24,023 bases of DNA from a virus, in the IMG/VR virus record IMGVR_UViG_3300005935_000140, positions 1-24,023 of that record; one strand, 5' to 3'. A program made the translations under genes and the position numbers. The notes below the pieces were generated by a model. It did no database searches and had not been told where the DNA came from. It was given only the letters and a program-made list of their open reading frames with translations. Shown here piece by piece: positions 12,513-19,924 of the stretch. How positions within the stretch are numbered: position 1 is the stretch's first letter; each line of letters starts with the position of its first letter.

Positions 12513-13112
12513 TTATAAAACGTTAGCGATTGTTTTCTCGCTCTTTACTTCTACCCCTTTTATTTCAATACCTGCTTTTGCATCCCTGCTAATTAATGCC
12601 ATGTTAAGCATTAAATATTTGCGTGGTATTAAATTTTCGTCTTTGATGTAGACTTTTTTTATAGTTCTAAACTGTGCCGAACCTGCCTCTGTCTTTACAG
12701 CTTTTTGCTCTATGCCTATATCATCCAGTTTCTTCATGCCAGTGTCCATTCTCATTGTTCCTTTATCAACTCGCTTTTCTATTTTCTCCTGTTTGGCTAC
12801 TCGTTCAGCCTCGACCTTTGTGTGGTAAGTAAGCATTTTTTTCTTGATTGTGCCTACTGCCTCGCTTTGTGCAAGCTCTATCGGTTTAAATAATTCTCTT
12901 GCACTTTTTAACGCCTCGTTTAGTGGCTTAGTGATTTTTTCTTTACGCTCCTTTAACGATTTACAAATGCCATTAATTTGGCTCATAATCTCTGTTGCTC
13001 TTGTCATTTGCTCTTCGTTTTCGATTGTTAATGCGTTTGCGAGTTCAACCGCTACGGTTGCCTCTTTTTTAACTGCCTCTACCTCTTCGGTAGTAATTGA
13101 CTGGTTTTTCAT
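12513..13112 (-). CDS. Coiled-coil phage recombination-block protein
   Basis: The 199-aa product has a long helical N-terminal part (VEAVKKEATVAVELANALTI, then KSLKERKEKITKPLNEALKSARELFKPIELAQSEAVGTIKKKML) and a C-terminal strand/helix end (IKDENLIPRKYLMLNMALI, AGIEIKGVEV). This pattern is common in phage and CPR genomes beside annealing-protein genes, where I believe it is a Gam-like or accessory recombination protein, though no activity is established. It starts after a poly-A tract that replaces a Shine-Dalgarno. Confidence 0.68.
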   Translation of the reverse strand: MKNQSITTEEVEAVKKEATVAVELANALTIENEEQMTRATEIMSQINGICKSLKERKEKITKPLNEALKSARELFKPIELAQSEAVGTIKKKMLTYHTKVEAERVAKQEKIEKRVDKGTMRMDTGMKKLDDIGIEQKAVKTEAGSAQFRTIKKVYIKDENLIPRKYLMLNMALISRDAKAGIEIKGVEVKSEKTIANVL

Positions 13113-13150
13113 TTTTTTTTCTCAATAAATAAAAAAGGCTAATTAAATAA

Positions 13151-13369
13151 TTAACCTTTGTGTTGCTCTATATAATCTATTAGATTTTTCCCCTTGATTA
13201 AATAAACTTTGCCCCGGCCCTCTCCTATAATCCAAGTCTTTAAAATGTTATCGCCGAGCATGTCCTCCATTACTCGGTTGCGTACTGTTGGATAAGTTCC
13301 TGGGATTACTCCCATGTCAACTACTTGCTGTAGTTTGTAGGTTTTGTTTTCGTCTATTTTCTTTTTCAT
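13151..13369 (-). CDS. Excisionase/HTH-type DNA-binding protein
   Basis: The 72-aa product is built like a small winged-helix or MerR/excisionase-type protein: YKLQQVVDMGVIPG (first helix-turn), TYPTVRNRVMEDML (recognition helix), and a two-strand wing KTWIIGEGRGKVYLIKGKNLIDYI. It is the first gene after the promoter at 13394-13421, and may regulate its own operon. Confidence 0.7.
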   Translation of the reverse strand: MKKKIDENKTYKLQQVVDMGVIPGTYPTVRNRVMEDMLGDNILKTWIIGEGRGKVYLIKGKNLIDYIEQHKG

Positions 13370-13393
13370 AATTTCGTTATGTTAATATCTCTT

Positions 13394-13421
13394 ATTATAT
13401 CACTTGTTAAATATAATGCAA
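13394..13421 (-). promoter_or_regulatory. Sigma70-type promoter of the recombination block
   Basis: On the minus strand: -35 TTGCAT (13421-13416), 16-nt spacer, -10 TATAAT (13399-13394) preceded by TGA. The ATG of the HTH gene lies about 25 nt beyond the -10. The architecture is identical to the promoters at 5643-5670 and 14634-14661. Confidence 0.82.
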
Positions 13422-13445
13422 TGTTAATAACTATTTATCACTTGC

Positions 13446-13480
13446 CGGTGTACTCTAGCCTTGGCCAGAGCACCCGGCGC
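13446..13480 (-). terminator. Candidate terminator hairpin after the 3D-domain gene
   Basis: GCCGG (13446-13450) pairs with CCGGC (13476-13480), and the stem continues through TG/CA and CTCT/AGAG with small bulges, on either strand. It sits between the end of the 3D-domain gene and the next promoter. There is no U-run after it on the minus strand, so the terminator call is weak. Confidence 0.38.
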
Positions 13481-13509
13481 ATGAATTTATTATTTTATTA
13501 AATAATTTT

Positions 13510-14082
13510 TTATTTTATTGTTACTCCTAGCCGTTTCGTTCCCCACTGTAACGCCTCGGTTTTATTAGTCAGTGGCATTGCGATGTCTACTCTATTTTTG
13601 TAGCGACTGTTCATCCTGTCCCGGACTATGCAGTCGTCGTATCCGTCAATGTGTAGCGTAGTTCCTAGCTTTACGAAGTTAGCGGCGCAGACTTTCTGTC
13701 CGGTTGCTAGTGCCTCGCATAAATCTCCCCCGTCAGCCCCGATGCATGGAGTATCGTCAGTTTGCCATACATCGCCTACATTGTAGGCAGTAATCTCTCT
13801 TACAACCCTGTTTATTGTCGCTACGGCTGGCGTGGCTGGCTTTTTTACCGGTATTAAGCGATTTATGTCTATCTCGCCTATTGTACCGCTTAGGATGTCA
13901 TATTCCTTTGATTCGCTTGCTTGTGCCTTTGGGCTAAATTCTTGAGGTGCTCGGTAAAATAGAATTGTGCTTGCTATTGTTACTAGTGTGATGACTGTTA
14001 GTGATATTTCTACCACCTCTCTGATCGCATTACTCTTTTTTGGTTGAAACTTTTTGTACGTGAATTTGTTTTGGTTTTTCAT
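13510..14082 (-). CDS. Membrane-anchored 3D-domain (cell-wall hydrolase-like) protein
   Basis: The 190-aa product has a basic N-terminus, one transmembrane helix at about 25-43, a linker, and a 3D (MltA/RpfB-like) double-psi barrel domain at about 96-170. Key pieces are TAY (98-100), QTDD (107-110), DRMN (155-158) and VDIAM (165-169), with the aspartates that give the family its name. Cysteines at 113, 122, 132 and 151 could form disulphides outside the membrane. Related domains act on peptidoglycan as lytic transglycosylase-like enzymes, and the same type is common in CPR genomes. It is in an operon with its own promoter, not with the holin and endolysin, so cell-wall remodelling or exclusion is as likely as lysis. 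Confidence 0.82.
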   Translation of the reverse strand: MKNQNKFTYKKFQPKKSNAIREVVEISLTVITLVTIASTILFYRAPQEFSPKAQASESKEYDILSGTIGEIDINRLIPVKKPATPAVATINRVVREITAYNVGDVWQTDDTPCIGADGGDLCEALATGQKVCAANFVKLGTTLHIDGYDDCIVRDRMNSRYKNRVDIAMPLTNKTEALQWGTKRLGVTIK

Positions 14083-14088
14083 ATTTTT

Positions 14089-14331
14089 TTAGTTATGCGT
14101 CCAGGCCATTCGCTTTTGAATTGGCGTTAGCACTGGAGGGTTATTAAATTTCGGAGCGTTGTTTATTTTTTGTATTCTCCCTACTTCGCTTTCTAAGCAT
14201 TTAAACTCTGTCCGGTATTTATCCATTTCATCCTCGGTTAGCTGTTTGTTTTTTATTGCGTCATAAAGCATATACATTTTTATCTTTTTTGCATGCGTTG
14301 ACTTTGGATTGTATTTAAGTAATTGATTCAT
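14089..14331 (-). CDS. Small hypothetical protein
   Basis: The 80-aa product is helical and charged (MNQLLKYNPKSTHAKKIKMY, AIKNKQLTEDEMDKYRTEFKCLESEVGRIQKINN) with a proline-containing tail ending KRMAWTHN. No family is recognised. It sits between the zinc-ribbon genes and the 3D-domain gene, overlapping the former by 17 bases. Confidence 0.6.
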   Translation of the reverse strand: MNQLLKYNPKSTHAKKIKMYMLYDAIKNKQLTEDEMDKYRTEFKCLESEVGRIQKINNAPKFNNPPVLTPIQKRMAWTHN

Positions 14332-14458
14332 ATTGTTCTTGGCTCTCGCCGTCTATGTGGTCGCACATGAGGCAGTGGCCGTATTCTTTAATAAATTGTT
14401 TGTCCTCTTCGCTAAATGTTTCTCGTCCGCACCTTTTGCATGTTATCGTTTTTGGCAT
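14315..14458 (-). CDS. Small zinc-ribbon protein (47 aa)
   Basis: From ATG 14458 to TAA 14317-14315 the frame encodes MPKTITCKRCGRETFSEED and then a second knuckle YGHCLMCDHIDGE, with CxxC at 7-10 and 29-32, a complete zinc ribbon. It overlaps its neighbours by 16 and 17 bases, a sign of coupled translation. Confidence 0.7.
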   Translation of the reverse strand: MPKTITCKRCGRETFSEEDKQFIKEYGHCLMCDHIDGESQEQYESIT

Positions 14459-14583
14459 GTTTTTGAGTTATGGTTAAGTGAATAATATACTTTACATTTT
14501 TTGCATTGTTTTAATCTGTCGTCAGTCTTAACAAGTTTGTTGAGTGAGTTTGTTAAAGTGATTTCAAATTCTTTAGTTTTCAT
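14443..14583 (-). CDS. Small zinc-binding protein (46 aa)
   Basis: From ATG 14583 to TAA 14445-14443 the frame encodes MKTKEFEITLTNSLNKLVK and QCKKCKVYYSLNHNSKTCQKR, with a CxxC at 27-30 and a later His and Cys (H38, C43) that could complete a zinc site. It is the first gene after the promoter at 14634-14661. Confidence 0.65.
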   Translation of the reverse strand: MKTKEFEITLTNSLNKLVKTDDRLKQCKKCKVYYSLNHNSKTCQKR

Positions 14584-14633
14584 ATTTTTTTTATTACGGC
14601 AGGTTATTCCCTGCTTTCTTATTTCTATGACTT

Positions 14634-14661
14634 ATTATATCACATATAAAAGATAATGCAA
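14634..14661 (-). promoter_or_regulatory. Sigma70-type promoter of the zinc-ribbon/3D-domain operon
   Basis: On the minus strand: -35 TTGCAT (14661-14656), 16-nt spacer, -10 TATAAT (14639-14634) preceded by TGA. It begins 20 bases after the terminator that closes the late block, so it restarts transcription. Confidence 0.85.
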
Positions 14662-14681
14662 CCCCCTGATTGTGGATAACT

Positions 14682-14707
14682 AAAAAAGCCCCTAGGAAGG
14701 GGCTTTT
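14682..14707 (-). terminator. Rho-independent terminator of the late block
   Basis: AAAAGCCCC (14684-14692) and GGGGCTTTT (14699-14707) make a perfect 9-bp stem with a 6-nt loop. In minus-strand RNA the stem runs into UUUUUU. It lies 45 bases after the endolysin stop. Confidence 0.93.
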
Positions 14708-14721
14708 CAAAGAGTAGTAAA

Positions 14722-14744
14722 CATAGGTATACCAGCAACCTATG
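14722..14744. repeat. Inverted repeat CATAGGT/ACCTATG
   Basis: Seven-base arms at 14722-14728 and 14738-14744 surround a 9-nt loop. The left arm is part of ATAGGTATAC, which recurs exactly at 5783-5792. It is about 60 bases upstream of the promoter at 14634-14661. Confidence 0.45.
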
Positions 14745-14751
14745 CTCGCCA

Positions 14752-15558
14752 CTAAAAATCTTTTTCTTTTTCTATTTCATTAAATAATTCCTCGCTTATC
14801 GTTTGTCCTAGTCCGTGGTTGGCCATGACATAAAGTGCGGCCGCTCCCTCTCTCCCTTTTTTCACTTCGTGAATTTTTCCGTCAATTATAATTCCTTTGC
14901 GTCCTTTACCGTCCCCCTCTATCACAACTTTTTTTTCATTGTCCTGCATAAATTTATCTAACAATTTATTATTTTTGTCTGATTGAATTTCTGCTAAATC
15001 CCAAATAATTTTCGGTAGGAATGGCTCTGGGTCAATGTATCCTAAATAACCATTGCCCATAAATATCTGTTCAAAATCTCCTTTATTAGTTCTGATTAAC
15101 GGTCTTGTACCAAAATGTAAATGATGCCCGGTGCTATACCCGGTACTATCTCCGTATCCTAAAATGTCGCCTGCCTCGTACCACTTATAAGGCTCTGCAA
15201 TAATTCTATCAAAGTGTCCGAATGGAATTTCTAATTTTACGCTATCCCCATTTAAAGTCTTTGTTTCAGTTTCTGTCCATACATGAAATCCGTACCCTCT
15301 GTCAGAGTTTGCTATTCTATTTACCCATAGCTTACACGGAGCTACTATCGGGCATCCTTTCTTAAATGAAAAATCTAATCCGTTGTGGCCAATCATTCCG
15401 AACTGCTCGTACATTTTTTTATTGCCTCCGAATTTCTGTGAGAAGTCCGGTCGCCATTGTTTTAGGTTGCTGTATTCGCGCGGTCGTCCGTCCCACCATT
15501 CTCCGTCCTTTATAGGAAGTTGCATTTTAAATAATTGTACAAGTTGTTGCTCGTTCAT
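14752..15558 (-). CDS. M23 family metallo-endopeptidase (endolysin)
   Basis: The 268-aa product has an M23 (lysostaphin/LytM) domain at about 52-160. The zinc ligands are visible as H58 and D62 in GMIGHNGLDF and H148 in GHHLHFG (144-150), with H115 in FGHF and H146 as further active-site residues. It cleaves peptide cross-links in peptidoglycan. There is no signal peptide, so release depends on the holin gene directly upstream. The C-terminal part (about 195-268) is charged and probably a separate binding or regulatory module (EGDGKGRKGIIIDGKIHEVKK). It is the last gene of the late block; the stop is TAG. Confidence 0.9.
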   Translation of the reverse strand: MNEQQLVQLFKMQLPIKDGEWWDGRPREYSNLKQWRPDFSQKFGGNKKMYEQFGMIGHNGLDFSFKKGCPIVAPCKLWVNRIANSDRGYGFHVWTETETKTLNGDSVKLEIPFGHFDRIIAEPYKWYEAGDILGYGDSTGYSTGHHLHFGTRPLIRTNKGDFEQIFMGNGYLGYIDPEPFLPKIIWDLAEIQSDKNNKLLDKFMQDNEKKVVIEGDGKGRKGIIIDGKIHEVKKGREGAAALYVMANHGLGQTISEELFNEIEKEKDF

Positions 15559-15559
15559 G

Positions 15560-16012
15560 TTATTTATTACTTTTATATTCCTTTAACTTATTTAGCATTT
15601 TCTGTGGAACGTAAAAACCTAAATTACCAGCATTCTCCATGACACTTATTAACTCGGTTACTGCTAGAAATGCAATAATCGTTTCATCTATTAATGGCAC
15701 AAAATGGCTTGTGCCAATTTCTGTCATCCTCCCTGCGCTTATCAATACAAAATATACTACCACTTTTATCGCTGTCCGTAAAGCCGTGGCACTTTTAATT
15801 TCTACTCCTGTTTTTTTTGCGGCTGCAATTCCTATTATAAAATCAAATATTATTAATATCAGAATTGCTACCATTGCATTTTTTAAGGTGCTGTCAAATA
15901 GAAATGCTATCGTTCCTAAGCCGACACTAGCCATCGTCTTAAAAATAAAATCATCGAACATTTTACCCACAAAATATTTTGTACTTGTTGCTATGTTTAT
16001 TACTGGATGCAT
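15560..16012 (-). CDS. Phage holin (toxin secretion/phage lysis holin family)
   Basis: The 150-aa product has about three transmembrane helices: around 30-43 (SVGLGTIAFLF), 47-68 (MVAILILIIFDFIIGIAAA) and 84-96 (IKVVVYFVLISAG), with a further hydrophobic stretch near 110-125. DFIIGIAAAKKTG followed by SATALRTAIKVVVY is typical of the phage_holin_4_1 family. It would form the membrane lesion that lets the M23 enzyme reach the wall. It is one base from both neighbours. Confidence 0.85.
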   Translation of the reverse strand: MHPVINIATSTKYFVGKMFDDFIFKTMASVGLGTIAFLFDSTLKNAMVAILILIIFDFIIGIAAAKKTGVEIKSATALRTAIKVVVYFVLISAGRMTEIGTSHFVPLIDETIIAFLAVTELISVMENAGNLGFYVPQKMLNKLKEYKSNK

Positions 16013-16013
16013 A

Positions 16014-17912
16014 TTATCTTTTAGTTCCTAATGTTGATTTTTTCTTGGTTGTTACTTCTAATAAATCACGCAATGCTTTTAACTGATTTTCTTTAGTTAC
16101 TCCGCGCGCTATGTCTAGTCCAGCTTTTGCTCCTCGGATAGCAGCGCCCGCAACGTTACCTCGTGCTAGTTCTGCTCCTGCACCTGCCACATCCTGCGCT
16201 CTTCCTATACCTTTTTCTACTTGACCTAGAAAACTTGATGGTGCTTCCGATCCAATTATGTTTTCTAGCAAGTCAGCAAAATTAGCCTGGGTCACTATAT
16301 CCTCGTCAATTTCTAGTCCATATTTTCTCGCTACCTTTTGCATATCATCTAGTAGTCGTAATAAATCGCTACGGCTCTGTGTATTGCTTAAAACACGTCT
16401 TAGCGTTGTTCCTGCTTTCATTGTAGAGAATGTATCGCCGACTTTAAAGTTTCTGCCCATAGCTCTTGCTATCTCATCTAGCTGTTGGATTGTTTCAGAA
16501 AACTGAGTATTAACTCTATTATATACTTTGAAATTGCTATCCAGTAATGTATCAGCATCTCGGCGCAATCCCTTTAACATTCTTTGTGCTGTCCCAGATA
16601 ATCCATCCGCAGTTTTTCCATATGACACATTCTCGTCTATAAATGTTTTTAGTCTATGGAGTTCTAGCGCATCTCCACTCCGTGCCACTCTGACTGACCT
16701 CTCCCATATTCTCTGGAATGTTTTTTCAATTGGTCCAAGACCCTCAAAGTCTGAATTTTTAAATTTTAATTTTGTACCTCGTTTTGTAATTGTAATTCCT
16801 CTGCTTCTTAAATTATCAGCAAATTTCTGGACTAGCTTAACGGCATTGACTGGTTTTCCTTTTAGCTTTTGCGCGACTACATTTAAACTTTTAGCCGCCT
16901 GTTTATTTTTAACTGCAATGTGAGTTGCCTGCTTCATAAATGTACCGCCTACCACATCAGTCGCTCTATCGGTTATTCGTTTATTAGTAGCTTGGCTCTC
17001 TCTGATTGTAAGCATCTTAGCCATTTTTGTTTTATCTTTCCTGGTTGAATTTTTAATTAATGCAACGTCAGCCTCCGGGATGTTTTGTTTTACCGCCGCT
17101 CTAGCTTTCGGGTCATTTACAAGTTTTCCTTTTTGTAGCTTTTTTGTGGCCACACGAGCGTCCGGTGTTTTATTCTTCAGTAACGCAGTTTGTTCTGCAC
17201 GTTTTGCTATCGGCTCTGTAACAGTTCTTTTTGCCTTATTAGCTAAACGACTAGCACCTGAGAATGCAACAGGAATAGCCGCACCAAACGGTGCACCTAT
17301 TGCGGCTGCTTTTACTCCCTCGCCAACTGACTCTATAACTCCTTTGTCCTCTTGGAGTGCTTGGCCAGTGCCAAATGCGAACCCACTTTTTGCGCCCTCC
17401 TTAGCTCCAGTCTTTATCGCAGTGCCTAATGTTTTTTTTGCGACTTGTTTTCCTGCCGCTACCGCACCGCCACCACCAACAAAAGTGGAAGCAATTTCTG
17501 CTCCAGTTCCAACGACATCCTTAGCTAAACCGCTAAAGTCTTTTGCCTTGCCCTCATCGTCTATTCCGATTGGAGTCGCCTCGCCAAAAAAACCAAAATC
17601 AACGGGATCTGATATTGTCTGTAATCTCTCCTTGTCCCCGGTTGCTAATGCTCCTACTGCTTGCGCTGAACGAATACCACTTGCCGCCGTTCGTAAAAAT
17701 GGACTAGCAATTCCTTGTGCTAAACTCTTTAAAATACCATTTTTATCGTCTGGCTGTTCTACCGGCTTTTCTATTCCTACTTTAGCGCGCACTTGCTTTA
17801 TGCGTTCTTCAACTGATTGAGCTTGTGGCTCTACTGGTGCACTCGCTGGCTGGTTTGTTTTAACTTTATTTCTTATGCGTTGTATTCTTTGGTCTATTGT
17901 TTCTTCAGGCAT
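16014..17912 (-). CDS. Large virion/ejection-type protein
   Basis: The 632-aa product has a charged N-terminus with two related basic helices (TIDQRIQRIRNKVK and SVEERIKQVRAKVG), a Gly/Ala-rich amphipathic to hydrophobic centre (about 125-225, VGTGAEIASTFVGGGGAVAAGK and similar), and a long helical C-terminal half. This pattern fits internal or ejection proteins of short-tailed phages, which leave the capsid to help DNA cross the envelope, but no conserved domain is recognised. The start at 17912 has CAGGAGGG upstream and overlaps the previous gene by 8 bases. Confidence 0.6.
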   Translation of the reverse strand: MPEETIDQRIQRIRNKVKTNQPASAPVEPQAQSVEERIKQVRAKVGIEKPVEQPDDKNGILKSLAQGIASPFLRTAASGIRSAQAVGALATGDKERLQTISDPVDFGFFGEATPIGIDDEGKAKDFSGLAKDVVGTGAEIASTFVGGGGAVAAGKQVAKKTLGTAIKTGAKEGAKSGFAFGTGQALQEDKGVIESVGEGVKAAAIGAPFGAAIPVAFSGASRLANKAKRTVTEPIAKRAEQTALLKNKTPDARVATKKLQKGKLVNDPKARAAVKQNIPEADVALIKNSTRKDKTKMAKMLTIRESQATNKRITDRATDVVGGTFMKQATHIAVKNKQAAKSLNVVAQKLKGKPVNAVKLVQKFADNLRSRGITITKRGTKLKFKNSDFEGLGPIEKTFQRIWERSVRVARSGDALELHRLKTFIDENVSYGKTADGLSGTAQRMLKGLRRDADTLLDSNFKVYNRVNTQFSETIQQLDEIARAMGRNFKVGDTFSTMKAGTTLRRVLSNTQSRSDLLRLLDDMQKVARKYGLEIDEDIVTQANFADLLENIIGSEAPSSFLGQVEKGIGRAQDVAGAGAELARGNVAGAAIRGAKAGLDIARGVTKENQLKALRDLLEVTTKKKSTLGTKR

Positions 17913-19920
17913 AAAATCCCTCCTGTATGGCTATTGCCTCGATTAAGCTATCGAAGTCAATTTGTGCCGCTTTAGTATTTGGGTCAATTCCAAGAATGCT
18001 GGCCACTGCATTTGCCCATCCCTGGTCCTCTGCATAAACCTTTCCTATTTCTATTATTGTTGGGTCTGCTGGTACGCTCCTCGAACGTCCAGATATTTTT
18101 GCCGCAATATCTTGTTGTAATGCTTTGAAGCCGTCCTCTGGTGTTGCAAATATCAAATGATTTTGGTCATCAGTTCCTATCGCTAATGCATCAGCTAAAC
18201 CACCGGACTTTACATTGCCCGGGTTATTATTACGCTGAGGTCTATTTCCTCCTGATGTTGACTCTTGAGTATTCTTGCCTATAATTTCAGCTAACTCTTC
18301 ATCGGTTGCGTCTGGGAATTTTTCCAAGTATTCTTCTGCACTCATATCCGGACTGTTTATAGCACGCATTCTTTCAAAACTACTTCTTATTCTATTTAAA
18401 GTGCCTTGCAATTCACTCGTGGATTGTCCTATGTCAAGCGAGCCGGCAACACTTTGCAAGAATGACAACTCACGTTCTGACACTTGACCTAGAGCGCCAC
18501 CTGTCGGAGATGCAAGCCTCATTTTTTCTAATGCGTCAAATCCAATTAATGCTTTCACTGTATCAAGCGAAGCGTTTAAATCTCTTGCCTCACTACCAGG
18601 TAAAAATTGACCAATAACACGTCCAAATGGAGTATTGCCACTACTAAGCACGCTTCCTGACGATATAAATTCTAGCACTTTATCGATATTAGTTATGGCA
18701 GTGTCAGATTGTTCTTGAGTTCTTTGTTGCGCCAATGTTGCTTCTGATGGTCTTTGTGCATTAATCCTTGCTACTTGATTTTTTAAATCGTCAGTTGGTA
18801 CATCACTCAATTTAGCTTTTCCTTGGTTTATAAGGTTAGCCCAGTTTTGAGCGTCAGCGCTGATCGTGCCACCTTGACCATCTCCGACACTTCCACCTCT
18901 AGCTATAACATTGCCCTCGGCATCAAATCTTATTTGGTTTTCACTTAAAGTAAAATCTTCAGCGCTTTCTGCTCCTGTTGGTCCAGAAGCTACTGTTTCA
19001 TATTCTCCAGTGTCAGGGTTAAACTGTACAATAACTTGCCCTGTGCCAAGAGTTGTTGGCGAACTTAAATCACTCGCCTTTTTTTCTTCGGCCGCTAGTC
19101 TTTTATCTGCCCTGGTAAGTGCAAATTTTGATGCTTCAATCGATGATGTTCTGGCCGCCTGTAAACGTGACAATTTCTTTTCTAATGGCTCGGCTAATCC
19201 TAAAGCTCTGCGCTCTACGGAAGAAAGTTGGCCGGTTATAAATTCTAGTGCTATCGGTTGGTCTTGTATTCCTCGGAATGCTTTTTGTGTTGATTCAATT
19301 AAATCATCCAAGTCTTTTTGAGTTGATAATTCTTCTGGAGTTATTTTTGCGCTTTCTATAGTAATTTCTTCAGCTGCAGTTACCGCTTTTTGTGCCTCGG
19401 TTGTAACAGGTGCGGCTGGTGCTTCTGGCTGGGTAGGCGCTCCGGTTGGTGTTGCTCCAGGAGCAGTGACAGGAGGAGTTGGTTGGAATCCCCTCGCTGT
19501 AGCATAAGCTAAATTTGCATCATCTTCTTCGTTGGATGTGCCTCCTTGCTGTCTTTGAAAAGCCGCGTTAAGTCCTATTAATTGCTGGTCATCAAATTGT
19601 ATAGGTGACGGAGCGACAGGAGCGCTAGGAGCGCTAGGAGCGGTAATTTGAGAAGCTATCGGCTGTACCGTAGGAGAAACTGGTGGCGTTGCTGTGCTTG
19701 CTATAGGAGTTAATGGGATTGTTCCCTGCGGAGTTAAGCTAGTGTTTAAATTAGGTATAGTCGGCGATTGAATATTTGGCGCAATAAGTCCTCCGGGAGT
19801 TTGTCCAACAGTTAGCTTACTTTGTGCCGAAGTAGTTTTATCCCTACTGCCTATCCCAGCTAGTAATGAAATCGGATTTATCTTTTTATTAATTTGTTTT
19901 ACTCTGTCTAGAAATGCCAT
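17905..19920 (-). CDS. Large virion protein with C-terminal lysozyme-like (RNNNPGN) domain
   Basis: The 671-aa product starts with a basic helix, then a long Pro/Thr/Ala-rich low-complexity stretch (about 40-175, with APSAPSAP units), a helical middle, and from about 559 a domain opening RPQRNNNPGNVKSGG. The domain continues with FATPEDGFKALQQDIAAKI and ends IEAIAIQEGFYA. The RNNNPGN opening is typical of phage-associated lysozyme-like domains, so the protein may open peptidoglycan locally at DNA entry. It precedes another large virion protein and follows the head-tail adaptor candidate. The stop TGA overlaps the next start codon. Confidence 0.7.
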   Translation of the reverse strand: MAFLDRVKQINKKINPISLLAGIGSRDKTTSAQSKLTVGQTPGGLIAPNIQSPTIPNLNTSLTPQGTIPLTPIASTATPPVSPTVQPIASQITAPSAPSAPVAPSPIQFDDQQLIGLNAAFQRQQGGTSNEEDDANLAYATARGFQPTPPVTAPGATPTGAPTQPEAPAAPVTTEAQKAVTAAEEITIESAKITPEELSTQKDLDDLIESTQKAFRGIQDQPIALEFITGQLSSVERRALGLAEPLEKKLSRLQAARTSSIEASKFALTRADKRLAAEEKKASDLSSPTTLGTGQVIVQFNPDTGEYETVASGPTGAESAEDFTLSENQIRFDAEGNVIARGGSVGDGQGGTISADAQNWANLINQGKAKLSDVPTDDLKNQVARINAQRPSEATLAQQRTQEQSDTAITNIDKVLEFISSGSVLSSGNTPFGRVIGQFLPGSEARDLNASLDTVKALIGFDALEKMRLASPTGGALGQVSERELSFLQSVAGSLDIGQSTSELQGTLNRIRSSFERMRAINSPDMSAEEYLEKFPDATDEELAEIIGKNTQESTSGGNRPQRNNNPGNVKSGGLADALAIGTDDQNHLIFATPEDGFKALQQDIAAKISGRSRSVPADPTIIEIGKVYAEDQGWANAVASILGIDPNTKAAQIDFDSLIEAIAIQEGFYA

Positions 19921-19924
19921 ATAT

